A stretch of 64,000 nucleotides of DNA from Podocnemis expansa (Eukaryota > Chordata > Testudines > Podocnemididae). The stretch spans positions 17,622,069 through 17,686,068 of the forward strand of contig ML682059.1 in NCBI GenBank assembly GCA_007922195.1. Direction: 5' to 3'. Both the position numbers and the translations under genes were made by a program. How positions within the stretch are numbered: the stretch's first letter is position 1; each line of letters begins with the position of its first letter. The notes below the pieces were generated by a model, which worked only from the letters and a program-made list of their open reading frames with translations, searched no databases and was not told where the DNA came from. Of the stretch, positions 33,200 to 44,314 are shown one piece after another.

Positions 33200-33460
33200 A
33201 TTCAACTTATAGAAGTTCGTTATCAGAAGCAAGCTCCCATTCAACCAGGACACACCCTCAACTCAAAGCAACACCAGGCCCTGCCCAAGCAACAGATGGA
33301 AGACATATTTCACGCCTATAATGATCAATGTTCTCTACACACCTTTAAATATCTATGGGTTCCATGTATGCCTGTCACAATAGATGGTGTACCTCATCCA
33401 CTGCACTAAATGCCAGAAGAGCAACTACGTGTATGTTTACAAGCGAAGAAAAACTTTCAG
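33200..33460 (+). pseudogene. Penelope-like element GIY-YIG endonuclease fragment
   Basis: Frames around 33345-33425 read IYGFHVCLSQ, a stop, then MVYLIHCTKCQKSNYVYV. VYLI-x-C-x2-C-x4-YV is the cysteine-containing GIY-YIG signature of Penelope-like retroelements, where the nuclease follows the reverse transcriptase and nicks target DNA. The usual G-E-T-G after YVG is lost. Frame breaks and the lack of a preceding reverse transcriptase make it a relic. Confidence 0.6.
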
Positions 33461-34399
33461 CAGAAAGCCTGGTTCCCTTGCACATCCAGCCTCCACAGAT
33501 TAGTATTGCTGCCAAGACATCTTGCTTTCTTAACCATGTCAATGCAAACATGAGGAATCCATCGAACAATGACTGCAGAACCACCAATATCAAAGCTAAA
33601 ATCCTGCAGCCCTCTATGGATCTACCTTCTATGCTGAAGCTCAACAGAGAGACACATGGGTATGCATTTCAATTGCTCAGAACAAGCAACTCATTGCTGT
33701 TCCTGCCAAGAAGTCACTGGGTTTTGATTTATGTCAGAAAGATAGGTTAAATCACATCAGAACATCTCATGGAAGATGTGGACAAACCCTCTTTAAATTG
33801 AAAATGGGGCAGAATCCTGTATGCAACTATGGTGACCAGTCACTCACAACAATGGAGTACATCGATCCTGGGTGTCCCCTTTTTTCTTTTGCTGAGGTCT
33901 AAATGAACATTCACCATCTCATGGATATGGCAATCTCAAAACTAGACATAAATTTGTAATCATTGCTACTTACCCAAGCCATACGAAAGAAGAGTCTATG
34001 AAGAGCTTATACGAGATATCACCAATACAAGCACATTTACAATAAAACATTTTCCAGTCATATACCGATGTTTCATCTAAATCAAAATTTTCTGCAGGAA
34101 AAAATTGATTTTCACAGTATTTTTCTTTAGGAAAATCTAAACAAAACACTTTGTTTCAGATGTGATAGACATTAATCTCTCTATTCGCTTGAGCCAGCAT
34201 GCTGCCTGCCTATGAGGGTTGGTAGTTCCTTATTTTGCCCTGTCAACCCTACTCCTTGTCGAACTACTATATACCATGATGCAATATGGTTTACCCCTGT
34301 GGTTGAACCACCACACTGTATCTTGGGAGGCCCATAAGAGTCTGTGACACCTCAGATAAATGCAGAGTTTGATGGAACATATCAGATTGCATGAGCCTT
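33461..34399. other. Unassigned DNA
   Basis: May hold further decayed Penelope-like sequence (33461-33750), but no motif is clear. Confidence 0.35.
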
Positions 34400-34528
34400 G
34401 AAGTGTCTGACAAAGTGGGATTTTCTCCCTTGAAGACTCATATACGATAATAAATTTGTTGTCTTTTAAGTGCCACTGACTCCTTGTTTGTTTTGCTGAA
34501 CTAGACTCACATAGATACCCCTTTGGAA
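34400..34528 (+). repeat. Tail repeat, plus orientation
   Basis: GTCTGACAAAGTGGGATTTT, AATAAATTTGTTGTCTTTTA, AGTGCCACTGACTCCTTG, ACTAGACTCACATAGATACC and CCTTTGGA: a full-length but diverged copy of the unit. Confidence 0.65.
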
Positions 34529-35589
34529 GTTTTCTTCTGAATGGGTCTCTTCAGCCATAGCTGTGGCTATCATAAAACTAACTGAACATTTTTTTTTTCT
34601 CTCTCAGGGGCACCTAACCATGGTCTCTTGAGAATAAACAATGCCTACTACAAGTAAGTTAAGTCTAATCCTTTCAGATTTATTTTATAGACATGTAGGT
34701 AATGCTGATATGCCTTTTCACTAACATTTAGTTATGATTGCAAATATTTATGCAGTCCTCTATGACACAGAATGGATACAGTTGATTCAGAGAACCAGTG
34801 TCAGAACTGACCTTTTATGACACAATTTTAGGCTCATTTTCAGCATGAGCTGAAGTTAGTAAAAAGATCAGATAGTTCTAATTCAGTCATCTTACAAACT
34901 CAGTGTAAACCAAGTCATGTGATGCAGCTGAAATTAATTGTTTTTTATAGAAATATAGTGATTCCTTGCTTCTTATGACCAAGCTCATGCCCAGCTGGAG
35001 AGTGGGTATAATATTCATTTCAGGCTCAGTGACAAACAGCCTGTTAGAGCAATGCGTGACCATCAGACATCAAATTACAGTGATTTTGTCTACACTGATT
35101 TGTTTTGTTTTGTTTTGTTTTGTTTTGTTTAGCTGAATATAGTTATTGAAGTATACTAGGTACTATTATAGACAAACACATTATTTTCTCCAAACAGATT
35201 TCAGTCTCCAAAGAGAATAAAACATCTATATTTAAATTTATATCTAATTAAAGTATATATAACCTACAGCCAAGATTGTCTCTAGCCCTTGTGTGAGTGT
35301 CAGGAAGTGAAGGCAGAAATGAACCTTCTGAGCTAAGGACAATCATAGTCACTGCTACTATCATGAGTAAGGCCCTACTTTAATTGTGAGATGGTTGTTA
35401 AAAAATCACAGTTGAATTGCAGATAAGCTGTGAAAAATTGCAAAAAAAGTAAATAATGGACCTTATTTTTTCTGGTGATAAGGATCATTTCTACTTTTCC
35501 ATTATTTCCCAGTGTCAGACACCCAAGAATAAGAGTGGGGACATGGAGTGGGCAGTAGGAACACAGGGTTGAGAGTGGGGGCTCCCATT
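34529..35589. other. Unassigned AT-rich DNA
   Basis: No gene recognised; contains the TTTTG microsatellite listed next. Confidence 0.45.
35097..35130. repeat. (TTTTG)n microsatellite
   Basis: About six perfect TTTTG units. Confidence 0.9.
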
Positions 35590-35793
35590 GGCTATGTCTG
35601 CACTACAAAAGCTGAGTCGACTTTGTTAAGTCAACTTCATAAAGTCTACCGGTAATTAAAGTCAACTTTATTAAGTCAGCTTAGTGAGCCCCCACTTCTC
35701 TTAAGTCAACAAAGTGGGTTAAGTTGACTTAAGAAAGTGTCCTAACAAAAAAATATGTTTGCTTAAGTCGACTTTACTAAACTGACTTAAGCA

Positions 35794-37350
35794 ACTGCTT
35801 CAAGAAACTAGATGTGCACAAGTCCATGGGGCCGGATGAACTGCATCCGAGGGTGCTGAGGGAGCTGGCTGATGAGATAGCAGTACCGTTGGCCATTATC
35901 TTTGAAAACTCGTGGCGAACGGGGGAGGTGCCAGAGGACTGGAAAAAAGCAAATATAGTACCTATCTTCAAGAAAGGCAAAAAGGAGGATCCAGGGAATT
36001 ACAGACCTGTCAGCCTCACCTCAATCCCTGGAAAAATCATGGAGCAGCTTCTCAAAGAATCCATCCTGAAACACTTGGAGGAAAATAGAGTAATCAGGAA
36101 CAGTCAGCATGGATTTACTAAGGGTAAATCATGCCTGACCAACCTCATCGCCTTCTATGATAAGATGACTGGATTTGTGGATGCGGGAAGAGCCGTTGAT
36201 GTGATATACCTTGACTTTAGCAAGGCTTTTGATATGGTTTCCCACAGCATTCTCATTGGCAAATTAAGGAAGTATGGGTTAGATGCATGGACTGTAAGGT
36301 GGATAGAAAACTGGCTAGAACAACGGTTTCAGCGCGTAGGAATCAATGGCTCCATGTCAAGTTGGCAGGCAGTAACAAGTGGTGTGCCCCAGGGGTCGGT
36401 CCTGGGGCCAGTTCTGTTCAATGTTTTCATTAATGATCTGGATGATGGGATAGATTGCACACTTAGTAAGTTTGCAGATGATACCAAACTGAGGGGAATG
36501 GTAGACACCCTAGAGGGCAGAGACAGGATTCAGGGAGACCTAGACAAACTGGAGCAGTGGGCCAAGAGGAATCTCATGAGGTTCAACAAGGATAAGTGTA
36601 AAATCCTGCACTTGGGACGAAAAAACCCCATGTACTGCTACAGGCTGGGGAGTGATCAGCTAAATAGCAGCACTGGAGAAAAGGACCTGGGAGTCATGGT
36701 GGATGGGAAGCTGGATATGAGTCAGCAGTGTGCTCTTGCTGCCAAAAAGGCCAATGGCATACTGGGCTGCATCAGAAGAAGTGTTACCAGCAGATCGAGG
36801 GATGTGATCATTCCCCTCTATTCTGCACTAGTGAGGCCACATCTGGAATACTGTGTCCAGTTTTGGGCTCCCCACTACAAAAAGGACATGGACAAATTAG
36901 AGAGAGTCCAGAGGAGGGCAACCAAAATGATCAAAGGGCTGGAGCACAAGCCCTATGAAGAAAGACTGAAGGAACTAGGCTTATTTAGCCTGCAGAAGAG
37001 AAGACTGAGGGGGGATTTGATAGCAACCTTCAACTACTTGAAGGGTTGCTCCAAGGAGGAGAGAGCTCGACTGTTCTCGGTAGTAACAGAGGGCAGAACG
37101 AGAAGCAATGGCTTCAAGTTACAGCTGGGGCGGTCCAGGCTGGATATTAGGAAAAACTTCCTTACTAGGTGAGTGGTGAAGCATTGGAATAAGTTGCCTA
37201 GGGAGGTGGTGGAATCTCCATCTCTGGAGGTGTTCAAGTCCCAGCTGGACAAAACACTGACTGGGATGATCTAATGGGAGTGGTCCTGCTTTATTTGGCA
37301 GGGGGTTGGACTAGATGACCTTGTGGGGTCCCTTCCAACCCTATGATTCT
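35794..37350 (+). mobile_element. Young 5'-truncated CR1 LINE
   Basis: Starts within the reverse transcriptase coding region and ends CTATGATTCT at 37350, the CR1 3' signature. AAGCA occurs at both edges (35789-35793 and 37351-37355), consistent with a short target-site duplication. It lacks ORF1 and the endonuclease. The few defects mark it as the youngest LINE in the window. The 3' UTR carries GGGGGTTGGACTAGATGACC and CCCTTCCAACC, standard for amniote CR1. Confidence 0.9.
35796..37274 (+). pseudogene. CR1 reverse transcriptase, almost intact frame
   Basis: Reverse transcriptase of a CR1 LINE, N-terminally truncated by the 5' truncation of the element. In order: [71 protein letters not shown] (first catalytic Asp), [22 protein letters not shown] (catalytic Asp pair intact), LGVMVDGKL and [13 protein letters not shown]. 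The frame is open from the insertion junction to a TGA at 37170-37172, where the family has Arg. A CGA-to-TGA CpG transition explains it. Beyond it the same frame continues ([19 protein letters not shown]) to a natural stop near 37272. No start codon of its own is expected. Confidence 0.9.
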
Positions 37351-40300
37351 AAGCACATGTTATTACATAAGGCTTCTTAAGTTGACTTAGATGGCCACAT
37401 TGCATTAAGCTGACATAATAAAGTTGACTTAATGCCTAAATTGACTTAAAGAGTGACTTATTAAGTCAACTTAATGAACTCCAGATGTGACCGAGGCTTT
37501 GCTTAAGTCGACGTAAGCCTCCTTAAGTCGATGTAAGCCCATAGTGTAGATACACCCACTGTTAGCACCTGTTGCTAGCAGCAGCTGCCTGGGGCTGAAT
37601 GGGAGTCTTGCTTTCAGTCCCAGAACAGCCTGGATTGCCACTGTCAGTTGCATTCATTGTGGGATTCCTACTGTCCAAATTGTGGTGGAAACCTGATATT
37701 GCAGAATCCCCGTTTTCCACAACATTGCAAGTTAAGTAGCACCTTACTTATGAACCTTTTAACCTCCCTGAACACCGGGAGGCTCATATCCAAAGGAGAG
37801 GGAAGAACGTACCAAACCCCCAGTCTCTGCATTTTCTTCTGACAGGCAAACAAGGCAGATCATACAATAGTGCAAACTGTGCCTTCCCTCCGTACTTATC
37901 TCAGAATGGCATTAATACTCCTCAAGCTGCTCCTGGACAGTGTAGTAGCTAAATAACATAAATTAGCCCCCAATACAAATGGAATGAGCATAACAGTTTT
38001 AGGGATTTGTTTTTCTGAGGTGTTTATACCCTTTTACCACTTGTGAGGGGATCCAGACCTTGTTGTCAATTTGTCCTAGGTCTAAACAAATCTGCAGAAT
38101 CTGTTAAATTAAATATCAGGCTCAATCTGCATTGCGTTTGAATAAAACAGTAGGTGAAATAAATATGCTAGATGTTGGAACTATTCTATATTTGGAGTGA
38201 TGTCTTATCATGCATTTGAACTGTCTGAACTTCTCTGACCCCTGGTTTTCTTCCTTTTTGGCTGCTTCCCTCTTTTGCTAGCCACTGGCCTCAATTTTCT
38301 TCTTCCCTACTCACCTAGTTTCTGCTCAGTTACTATTTCACCCCATTTCTTCTTTACCAGAAGATTTCTCCCTTTCTGCAGTGGCTCAGAGCCCTGAAGT
38401 ACATTTAGGAACAATTACATGAAAATAAATTGAGAAAAACTGAGTCTGTAAAGAGCGAAATTCTACTCCCTAATGGTGAAATCTACTGGGATGTGGAATA
38501 ATTGTCCCAAGATAAATAGTGGAAGCCCCATGGTTTGGGACATTTAATTCAAAAGTGTACAAGCTCTGGAGAACATACTCTAGATAAGAATTCTGCAATA
38601 GCCCTAGGGGAAAGATAAAGTGCCCTGGCATATCTTGTCTGTAACTAGCAGGTCATTTTCAAGTCTAACATACATAATGAATTCATATTAGCTGGCTTAC
38701 TCTGAAAAAAAGAAAAAAAAAGACTTCACAATTAAATTCTTGTTGTTAGCCTTCAGAATTGACACTTTATTGATATAAAGTGTTTACAAGTCTTTCCAAG
38801 CTATTATCTCAGGCTTACTGTATGAATACTCATTATGCCAACATAGCACATGCTCTTATTCAGAAATTTATAACAATCCACAATGACAAGAATTAGAAAA
38901 ATGACTATTTTAAAAAAATGGAGGCTGCTCTACAAATGGACCTTTTTGCACCAGTTTTCCTAAATTACTTGAGTGATAGCAGTGCAAATGTAGACTCATT
39001 TATTCAGTTACAATCGCACTTGAAATAGTCTCAACCTACTAATATTCTAAACTAAGATAAGTATAAGCACAGTCTAAACCAGTTTGTGTTTACATTAGCT
39101 TTGCACTAATGTTACTAAATTGGCTTTACACTTGTTTAATTAAAATTAGAGCACCATGAAAAATGCTAACCATGTATTAGAAACTTTCTTGGAAATTTTA
39201 GAGTTGTTAGCAATGTTGATGAATCTATAAACTTGCTGAAAAATAGCAAAAAGCAAAAAGTTTGTATTAAATTTTTGAAAATTAACCTTCTATTTTAACC
39301 AGGTTTAGATTCATAGGTTCAAATTTTCTAACTGAGACAAGCCTTTAAACGCCACACAAATTGAAAGTGTCACAAGAGAGGGGCTGAAATAGTATTCAGG
39401 TCCCTGCCTTAAAAAGAGTGATAGACTGAGCTGTGAACATGAACAACATGGCCTTAGCCTTGATGTTTTCAATAATCCAGTAAGATGCATATGGTGTGAA
39501 TATTTTCTATACATAGAAAAAAATGACTCATATGTGCTGATGCTGGGCAAGGTCAAATTTATTAAAACACAACATTTCTCTCAACTTCTCTTTGATCATT
39601 GACTTAAACTTGTGTTCTTGGAGTGAAGAAACATATGCTAAAGAAGAACTTGTCATGCAGGACATCTATAATTAAAGCAAACCTTCAGTGAAAGCATTTT
39701 ACAACACCTCCATTAAGCTTTGTCATCCCACAGAAAGAACATGAGCCTCTGTGTAAAGAAAAGTTAAACAATTGTCATCTGAAAGCAGATGAGGGTTTTA
39801 TTGAAAACCTAGATTACTAATGCATGAAGAAGTGCCCATACAAAGCACAGATGGTGCAATTGTTGCTTTTAATCATTGAAAAAAATATTTTACAGATGGA
39901 ACCACTAAACAAAAAAGATGGATCTTTCTGTTCTTAGCAGTAGTTTTAATTCAACCTAAATCAGTGACCTAGGTCATTTGTTTGTTACTGATCCTAGTAC
40001 AAGGATACTCTCCACATGAGGAGGGAGCTAGAATTACTTTCTTGAGGGCAACACAGATCAGGACATTCAAACTGCTTAGGTTCTTGGGAGGGCTAAAGTT
40101 ACAGAAAACCTTTTCCAAAGCTCTTTTGTTTAAACAGAATTTGAATGTTTAACACCACCTTTACAAAACAATGTTTTACACAAACTAGTTCTAAAGGAAT
40201 TTGTCATTAAAAATAATGAAATCAACATGCAAATGTAGTGAAATCAATGAGTCTGAAAGAAATAAATGACTATACTGTTATCTGGCAGGGCACCTTGTTC

Positions 40301-40920
40301 TGCAAAGGCATATCTTGTATTTTAAGGATTAACAAGTTGCAATAATTTAAAATGAAGTCAGAGTTCTAGATTTCATGAAGTGGCTTATCTTCTTTCACAC
40401 TAGTAAGAAACTGTAGACAGACCCAATGAAAAACTTAATATTAAGAGGAAAAGTTCAAGGAACTGGTAAAGACGTACAACTTTTGTCCACCTGGTCACAT
40501 TTTTTTTATTCAATCCATCTATTTTTAAAAACTAATTAATAATAATTTTAAATATTATTCATGAAACCTTGAAATACACTTGCTAGATAAAAAACAATGT
40601 CACACAAAAGCTGTCTAATTTCCTTTGTGAAACAAGGTGGTCTTTAAGTGGCCACATCATAGAAACTACCACCCAAATAGATGCCTTTGTTAGTATTCTC
40701 AGTCAAAGATCAGGGATGAAATCAACTATCATATTTGTGTTAGTGGAGTCCACTCCACAATAAGAAGCAAACTGGTGGAAACTTGCATTGTCACTAAAAT
40801 TCTGAAGTAACAGGACTTCCTTTTTCAAGACTGATCACTTGGCACTTCCAATAGCATTTAAAATGTAATGAGACTTATAAAAGAAAATGAGAGAAATATA
40901 GGTTACTTTTACCAAAGGCC

Positions 40921-40923
40921 TTT

Positions 40924-40958
<35 letters not shown>
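40921..40958. repeat. (TTCT)n microsatellite
   Basis: About nine perfect TTCT units. Confidence 0.9.
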
Positions 40959-41186
40959 CCTCAGCAGGACTTTAATCTCATTTATCCAATGCTCACATGC
41001 CTGTCCTTTGACCTATGGTAACATGCACCATGATCTACCTGTCCGAGAAAGTGGTTTTCTTAGTTGCCATCAGTTTGTCCAGATTGGTCAGTGAGCTATT
41101 TAGTGGTCATAATAGCAAGCTCTCCTTACATTGTATTCCATAAAGACAAGTTATCCTTTTGGCCACACCCTGAATTCCTCTCCAAG

Positions 41187-41223
41187 TTTTGTTTGTTTGT
41201 TTGTTTGTTTGTTTGTTTGTTTC
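41187..41223. repeat. (TTTG)n microsatellite
   Basis: About nine perfect TTTG units. Confidence 0.9.
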
Positions 41224-42439
41224 AGTTACATATCTGTTAATCAATCAATCAACATACCTGCATTTTTTCCCAAAGCCTCATACTTCTCCTGAAAACAAGA
41301 GACTGTGATCCTTTAATATCAGATGTGTCCTAAGATTCTATCTATAAAGAACAAAAGCTATTAGGAAATCTCCAAAATTCCTTTGTTTCCATAGCAGAAA
41401 AGTTGTGGGGACAAGCCACATCTTCTCAGAGAATTGTTAACTGGGTCTCAGAATTCATATTAGATTTCTACAAAACAGCAAGGCTTTCCTGTCCTGCGAA
41501 TGTAACAGTCTACTCCATGTAAACAAGACTGCCTCCCATGAGATTGTTTTTGGATATCCCATTGTAAAACATTTGCAAAGCAGCAGCTTGAAGCTCTGTC
41601 CACACATTTACAGAACATTGTGTTCTGACTGGTCGCAGCTGTAGGAATAGCAACATTAAAACCATTGCTGCTGCCAACTTCCTCCCACCCTCCTTCAGAC
41701 TGACTACTTATTGTGAGTCACCCACATGCAGAAAACACATAACCACCATTTCTTTAAGAAATAGAGGTTATTTACGGTAAGTGGAGGTTCTTTGAGATGT
41801 TTGGTCCTTATTTGTATTCCACTACCTACCCTCCTTTCCCTCTGCTTTGATTCCTATGACATTGTGGTACAGGGGAGAACTGGAAAGGCACTGCCTCTTA
41901 TGCTCTTGGCTGGACACAAGTGGGACGATACTTTGTATATGTCAACAGAGAAAGCTAGGAAGAATTTCTTGGAAGATTCAGGACCATTGCATTGGTGTAT
42001 AACCACATGGAACCTCCATTTCTTTCATGAAGGTGCGTATGGACAGCAATTTATTTAGACTGTGTTTTTTTTTCAGTAAACAAGCAGTCCTGAGCCACTC
42101 TTGAGGCAATGCATTCTCATTCATGCATGGTCTATAATAAAAATGGCAGCTGTTGTGTATCCCAACAGTTGAAGACCGTTCTTGATTGGGGTTTGAGGCT
42201 TGATCTGTTTTGTCTTGAATATGTTAGATAGGTACACAAAGCAGTACACTGAGAGGTAGACTCTTGTCACTAGATAAATGAGATTAGTTCCTATGATTTC
42301 TAACTTTTCTACAGGATCAAGATGGATTAAAAAAATGGTGCAATGGAGAAGTCAAAAAGGAGTGTATGGTACTGAAAATGATCTTAATGACAGTAAAACA
42401 TGGAAAACTTTTCTGACATGAGTGGATCACTAAATGGAA

Positions 42440-42720
42440 ATATGTACCCTGAATGTCAAGGGACGAAAATTAATTCCATTGTTCCAGTGAGTGAATTATT
42501 GCTGCAGGTGTCACCATTTTGAGTTTTTGTTCCTTCACAAAAGTGTTGTGTAGTCTTAAATCCAGGATAGGTCTCCAACCACCATTCTTTTCTGAGACCA
42601 AGAAATACCTGGAATAAAACCCCTTTTCTCTGTGCTGCATTGGCACTAGTTCTATAGTATCCAAAACCAGGACAGAATCTATTTCCTATTGTGCTTAAGG
42701 TGCCCAAGAGAGGGGTCCCT
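42440..42720 (-). pseudogene. DIRS reverse transcriptase fragment
   Basis: The minus-strand frame reads GFYSRYFLVSEKNGGWRPIL followed by DLRLHNTFVKEQKLKMVT. This matches the start of the DIRS/Ty3-type reverse transcriptase domain (GFYSRYFLVPKK-DGG-RPILDLR-LN). Only about 65 residues survive. The catalytic YVDD-type motif and RNase H are missing. Confidence 0.75.
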
Positions 42721-42989
42721 GAGGAAGACTGGGTGAGGAGAGTTCACATGAAAGAGAAGTAAAGTGTATGGAATGCCTTGTGCAGATGATCACCAAAATT
42801 CACTTGTCCATAATGAGGGACTGCAAAGTGTGCTGTAAGTGGTAAAGACAGTTGCTAAAAGGAGGAAAGCAGGTGAATCAATGAATAGGAACAGTATTTT
42901 GACCACACACTGCCAAAACTGACACTTAGAGGTGAAAGTTTGTGTGGGCAAAGATTGGAAAGTGGGTGGGTTTCTTCTCTGTTATTCTT

Positions 42990-43880
42990 GTGTCTTGCTT
43001 TGAGGTTCATATGGTCTGTGAGAGTTTGAGAATTCCAGTGTCAGGTGCTTACAAAACTTAATCTTGTAGGCAGGTATGTAGATACCCAGAGAATGCAAAA
43101 GGGGCCCTAGAATCCTTTAATGTGTTCAAAGATTGATCCATGTGAATAGTTTAGTGTTAGCAAAAGATTTGTTTGTTGTTAACCATTCTGGATTTCTTTT
43201 GGAAATCCTAAGAGCAAAAGTCAGGAGGCCCTCTTCATAACTACTGCCATAGAGATCAAATGAGCAGCAGCATCAACAGCAACAAGAGAAGCTTAAGAAA
43301 TACTCTTGTGAGCAGTTGACATTCTGCAGTGATTACCTGGAATTTCTCTCTGATGTTCTACCAGTAGCTGCACAGTAAGAGAGATCAGCTTGGATAATTT
43401 GTATAATTTTATTTAATCACTAATGCCTGGTAGTTAGTGATTCTAAATTGCAAAATTACTGATGAATATAATTTTCTCTCAAATAAGTCAAGGCACTTAT
43501 CATCTTTATCACAGGTGATAGATTTAGCTTTGTGTTGCCTTCCATGTCCATTAACTGCCTTGACCAGTAAGGGTTAGGAGAGGAAACAAAAAATAAAATT
43601 AAAATTAAAAAAAAGGTATCCTTAGAAGACAGTAATATTTTTTTAATCCATTCCTTTGTAAGTGGGTAAAATTGTGGACAGAGTTTATCAGATAGCCTCT
43701 GTAGGGCTCAAGGGGGCCTTTTTAACAGGCAAGGCAGTGCAAGCAGATGAAGCTGTATAAAGAATGTCAAGAACTTATGATATGGTTCTTTAACTTCCTC
43801 AAGCAGGATCTATAAAGAATCCACATTTTTCTTGACAAGGTCCTCAGACTGCTTGAAGTCACCAGCCTGGGATAGAAGCA
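42990..43880 (-). pseudogene. DIRS gag-like pseudogene, copy 3
   Basis: Translated from the minus strand with several stops. Around 43840-43700 it reads EEVKEPYHKFLTFFIQLHLL with ALP and a KALQRLSDK-like follow-up. Around 43270-43190 it reads MAVVMKRAS, a stop, LLLLGFPKEIQNG. Around 43120-43070 it reads a degraded KGFxGPFCILWVSTYLP. These equal the conserved C-terminal blocks of DIRS gag/LAP2-alpha-like proteins. Function is lost. Confidence 0.6.
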
Positions 43881-43900
43881 GAATACCAAATAATGAAAAG

Positions 43901-44149
43901 GAAAAAATGAATAAAAATACTTTTCATGTATAGATTCTGGGTTGTTTGTTTTTGTTTTTTTTTTGTGTATGTTGATTGGTATGTGTAAAGATACAAAGAC
44001 TTTTACAAATGTTTAAATCAATAGAAATTAGTCACTCAAATGGGCCTCAGTTATGCTGAATGGAATTTATATGCCTTTTTCTGTTACTAGGCTAGGTTAG
44101 AAGCACTCTTGTTGAGAAAAGAAAAAAAAATAATGTGAGATATTAAGAG
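43901..44149. other. Spacer between DIRS copy 3 and the Tx1-like LINE
   Basis: AT-rich with a T-rich run at 43940-43965. The 3' end of the LINE could extend into this, but nothing fixes it. Confidence 0.35.
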
Positions 44150-44314
44150 CAGCAGGCACTGTAAGAGTGGGGCTATTTGGCTTTGCAGGATGTGGGCGAG
44201 CACAAGCCTACCCACTGCTAAAACCCCTCCCCCAGCCCAAGGGGAAGTGGCACTGGACCCAGGACCAAGTGAATAAGGGGGACAACTAATAAGAAAACAG
44301 GGATGAGTGTGAGG

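Larger units (their letters stand above)
35590..37557. mobile_element. MITE, AAGTCGACTTA type, split by a CR1
   Basis: The left half (35590-35793) starts GGCTATGTCTGCACT. The right half (37351-37557) ends AGTGTAGATACACCC, a decayed inverted form. Both halves are filled with AAGTCGACTT/AAGTTGACTT units like the MITE at 3723-4066. The 1.56 kb between them is a CR1 insertion. Without the insert the MITE is about 410 bases. Confidence 0.75.
37558..41744. other. Unassigned, long single-copy-looking AT-rich stretch
   Basis: About 4.2 kb without a recognised gene or interspersed repeat. It holds two tetranucleotide microsatellites (listed). It could be intronic or intergenic; nothing in the sequence decides. 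Confidence 0.5.
41745..43900 (-). mobile_element. Decayed DIRS-type element, copy 3
   Basis: The minus strand carries gag-like sequence (43880 to about 42990) then a reverse transcriptase scrap (42720 to 42440). At the low-coordinate side is a segment like the DIRS internal complementary region: GGTTATTTACGGTAAG and GGTTCTTTGAGATG at 41767-41800, compare 10430-10470. The order gag, RT, complementary region fits a minus-strand DIRS. Its gag resembles the KLLDILHTASS/ASWLLLSGFPKE type, distinct in wording from copies 1 and 2, so it is probably another lineage. Large deletions have removed most of the element. Confidence 0.6.

Noticed and set aside
35814..37172. Reading this as a host gene of 452 codons
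   Set aside because: Every motif is CR1 reverse transcriptase, the 3' end is the CR1 signature, and it is flanked by a short duplication inside a MITE.
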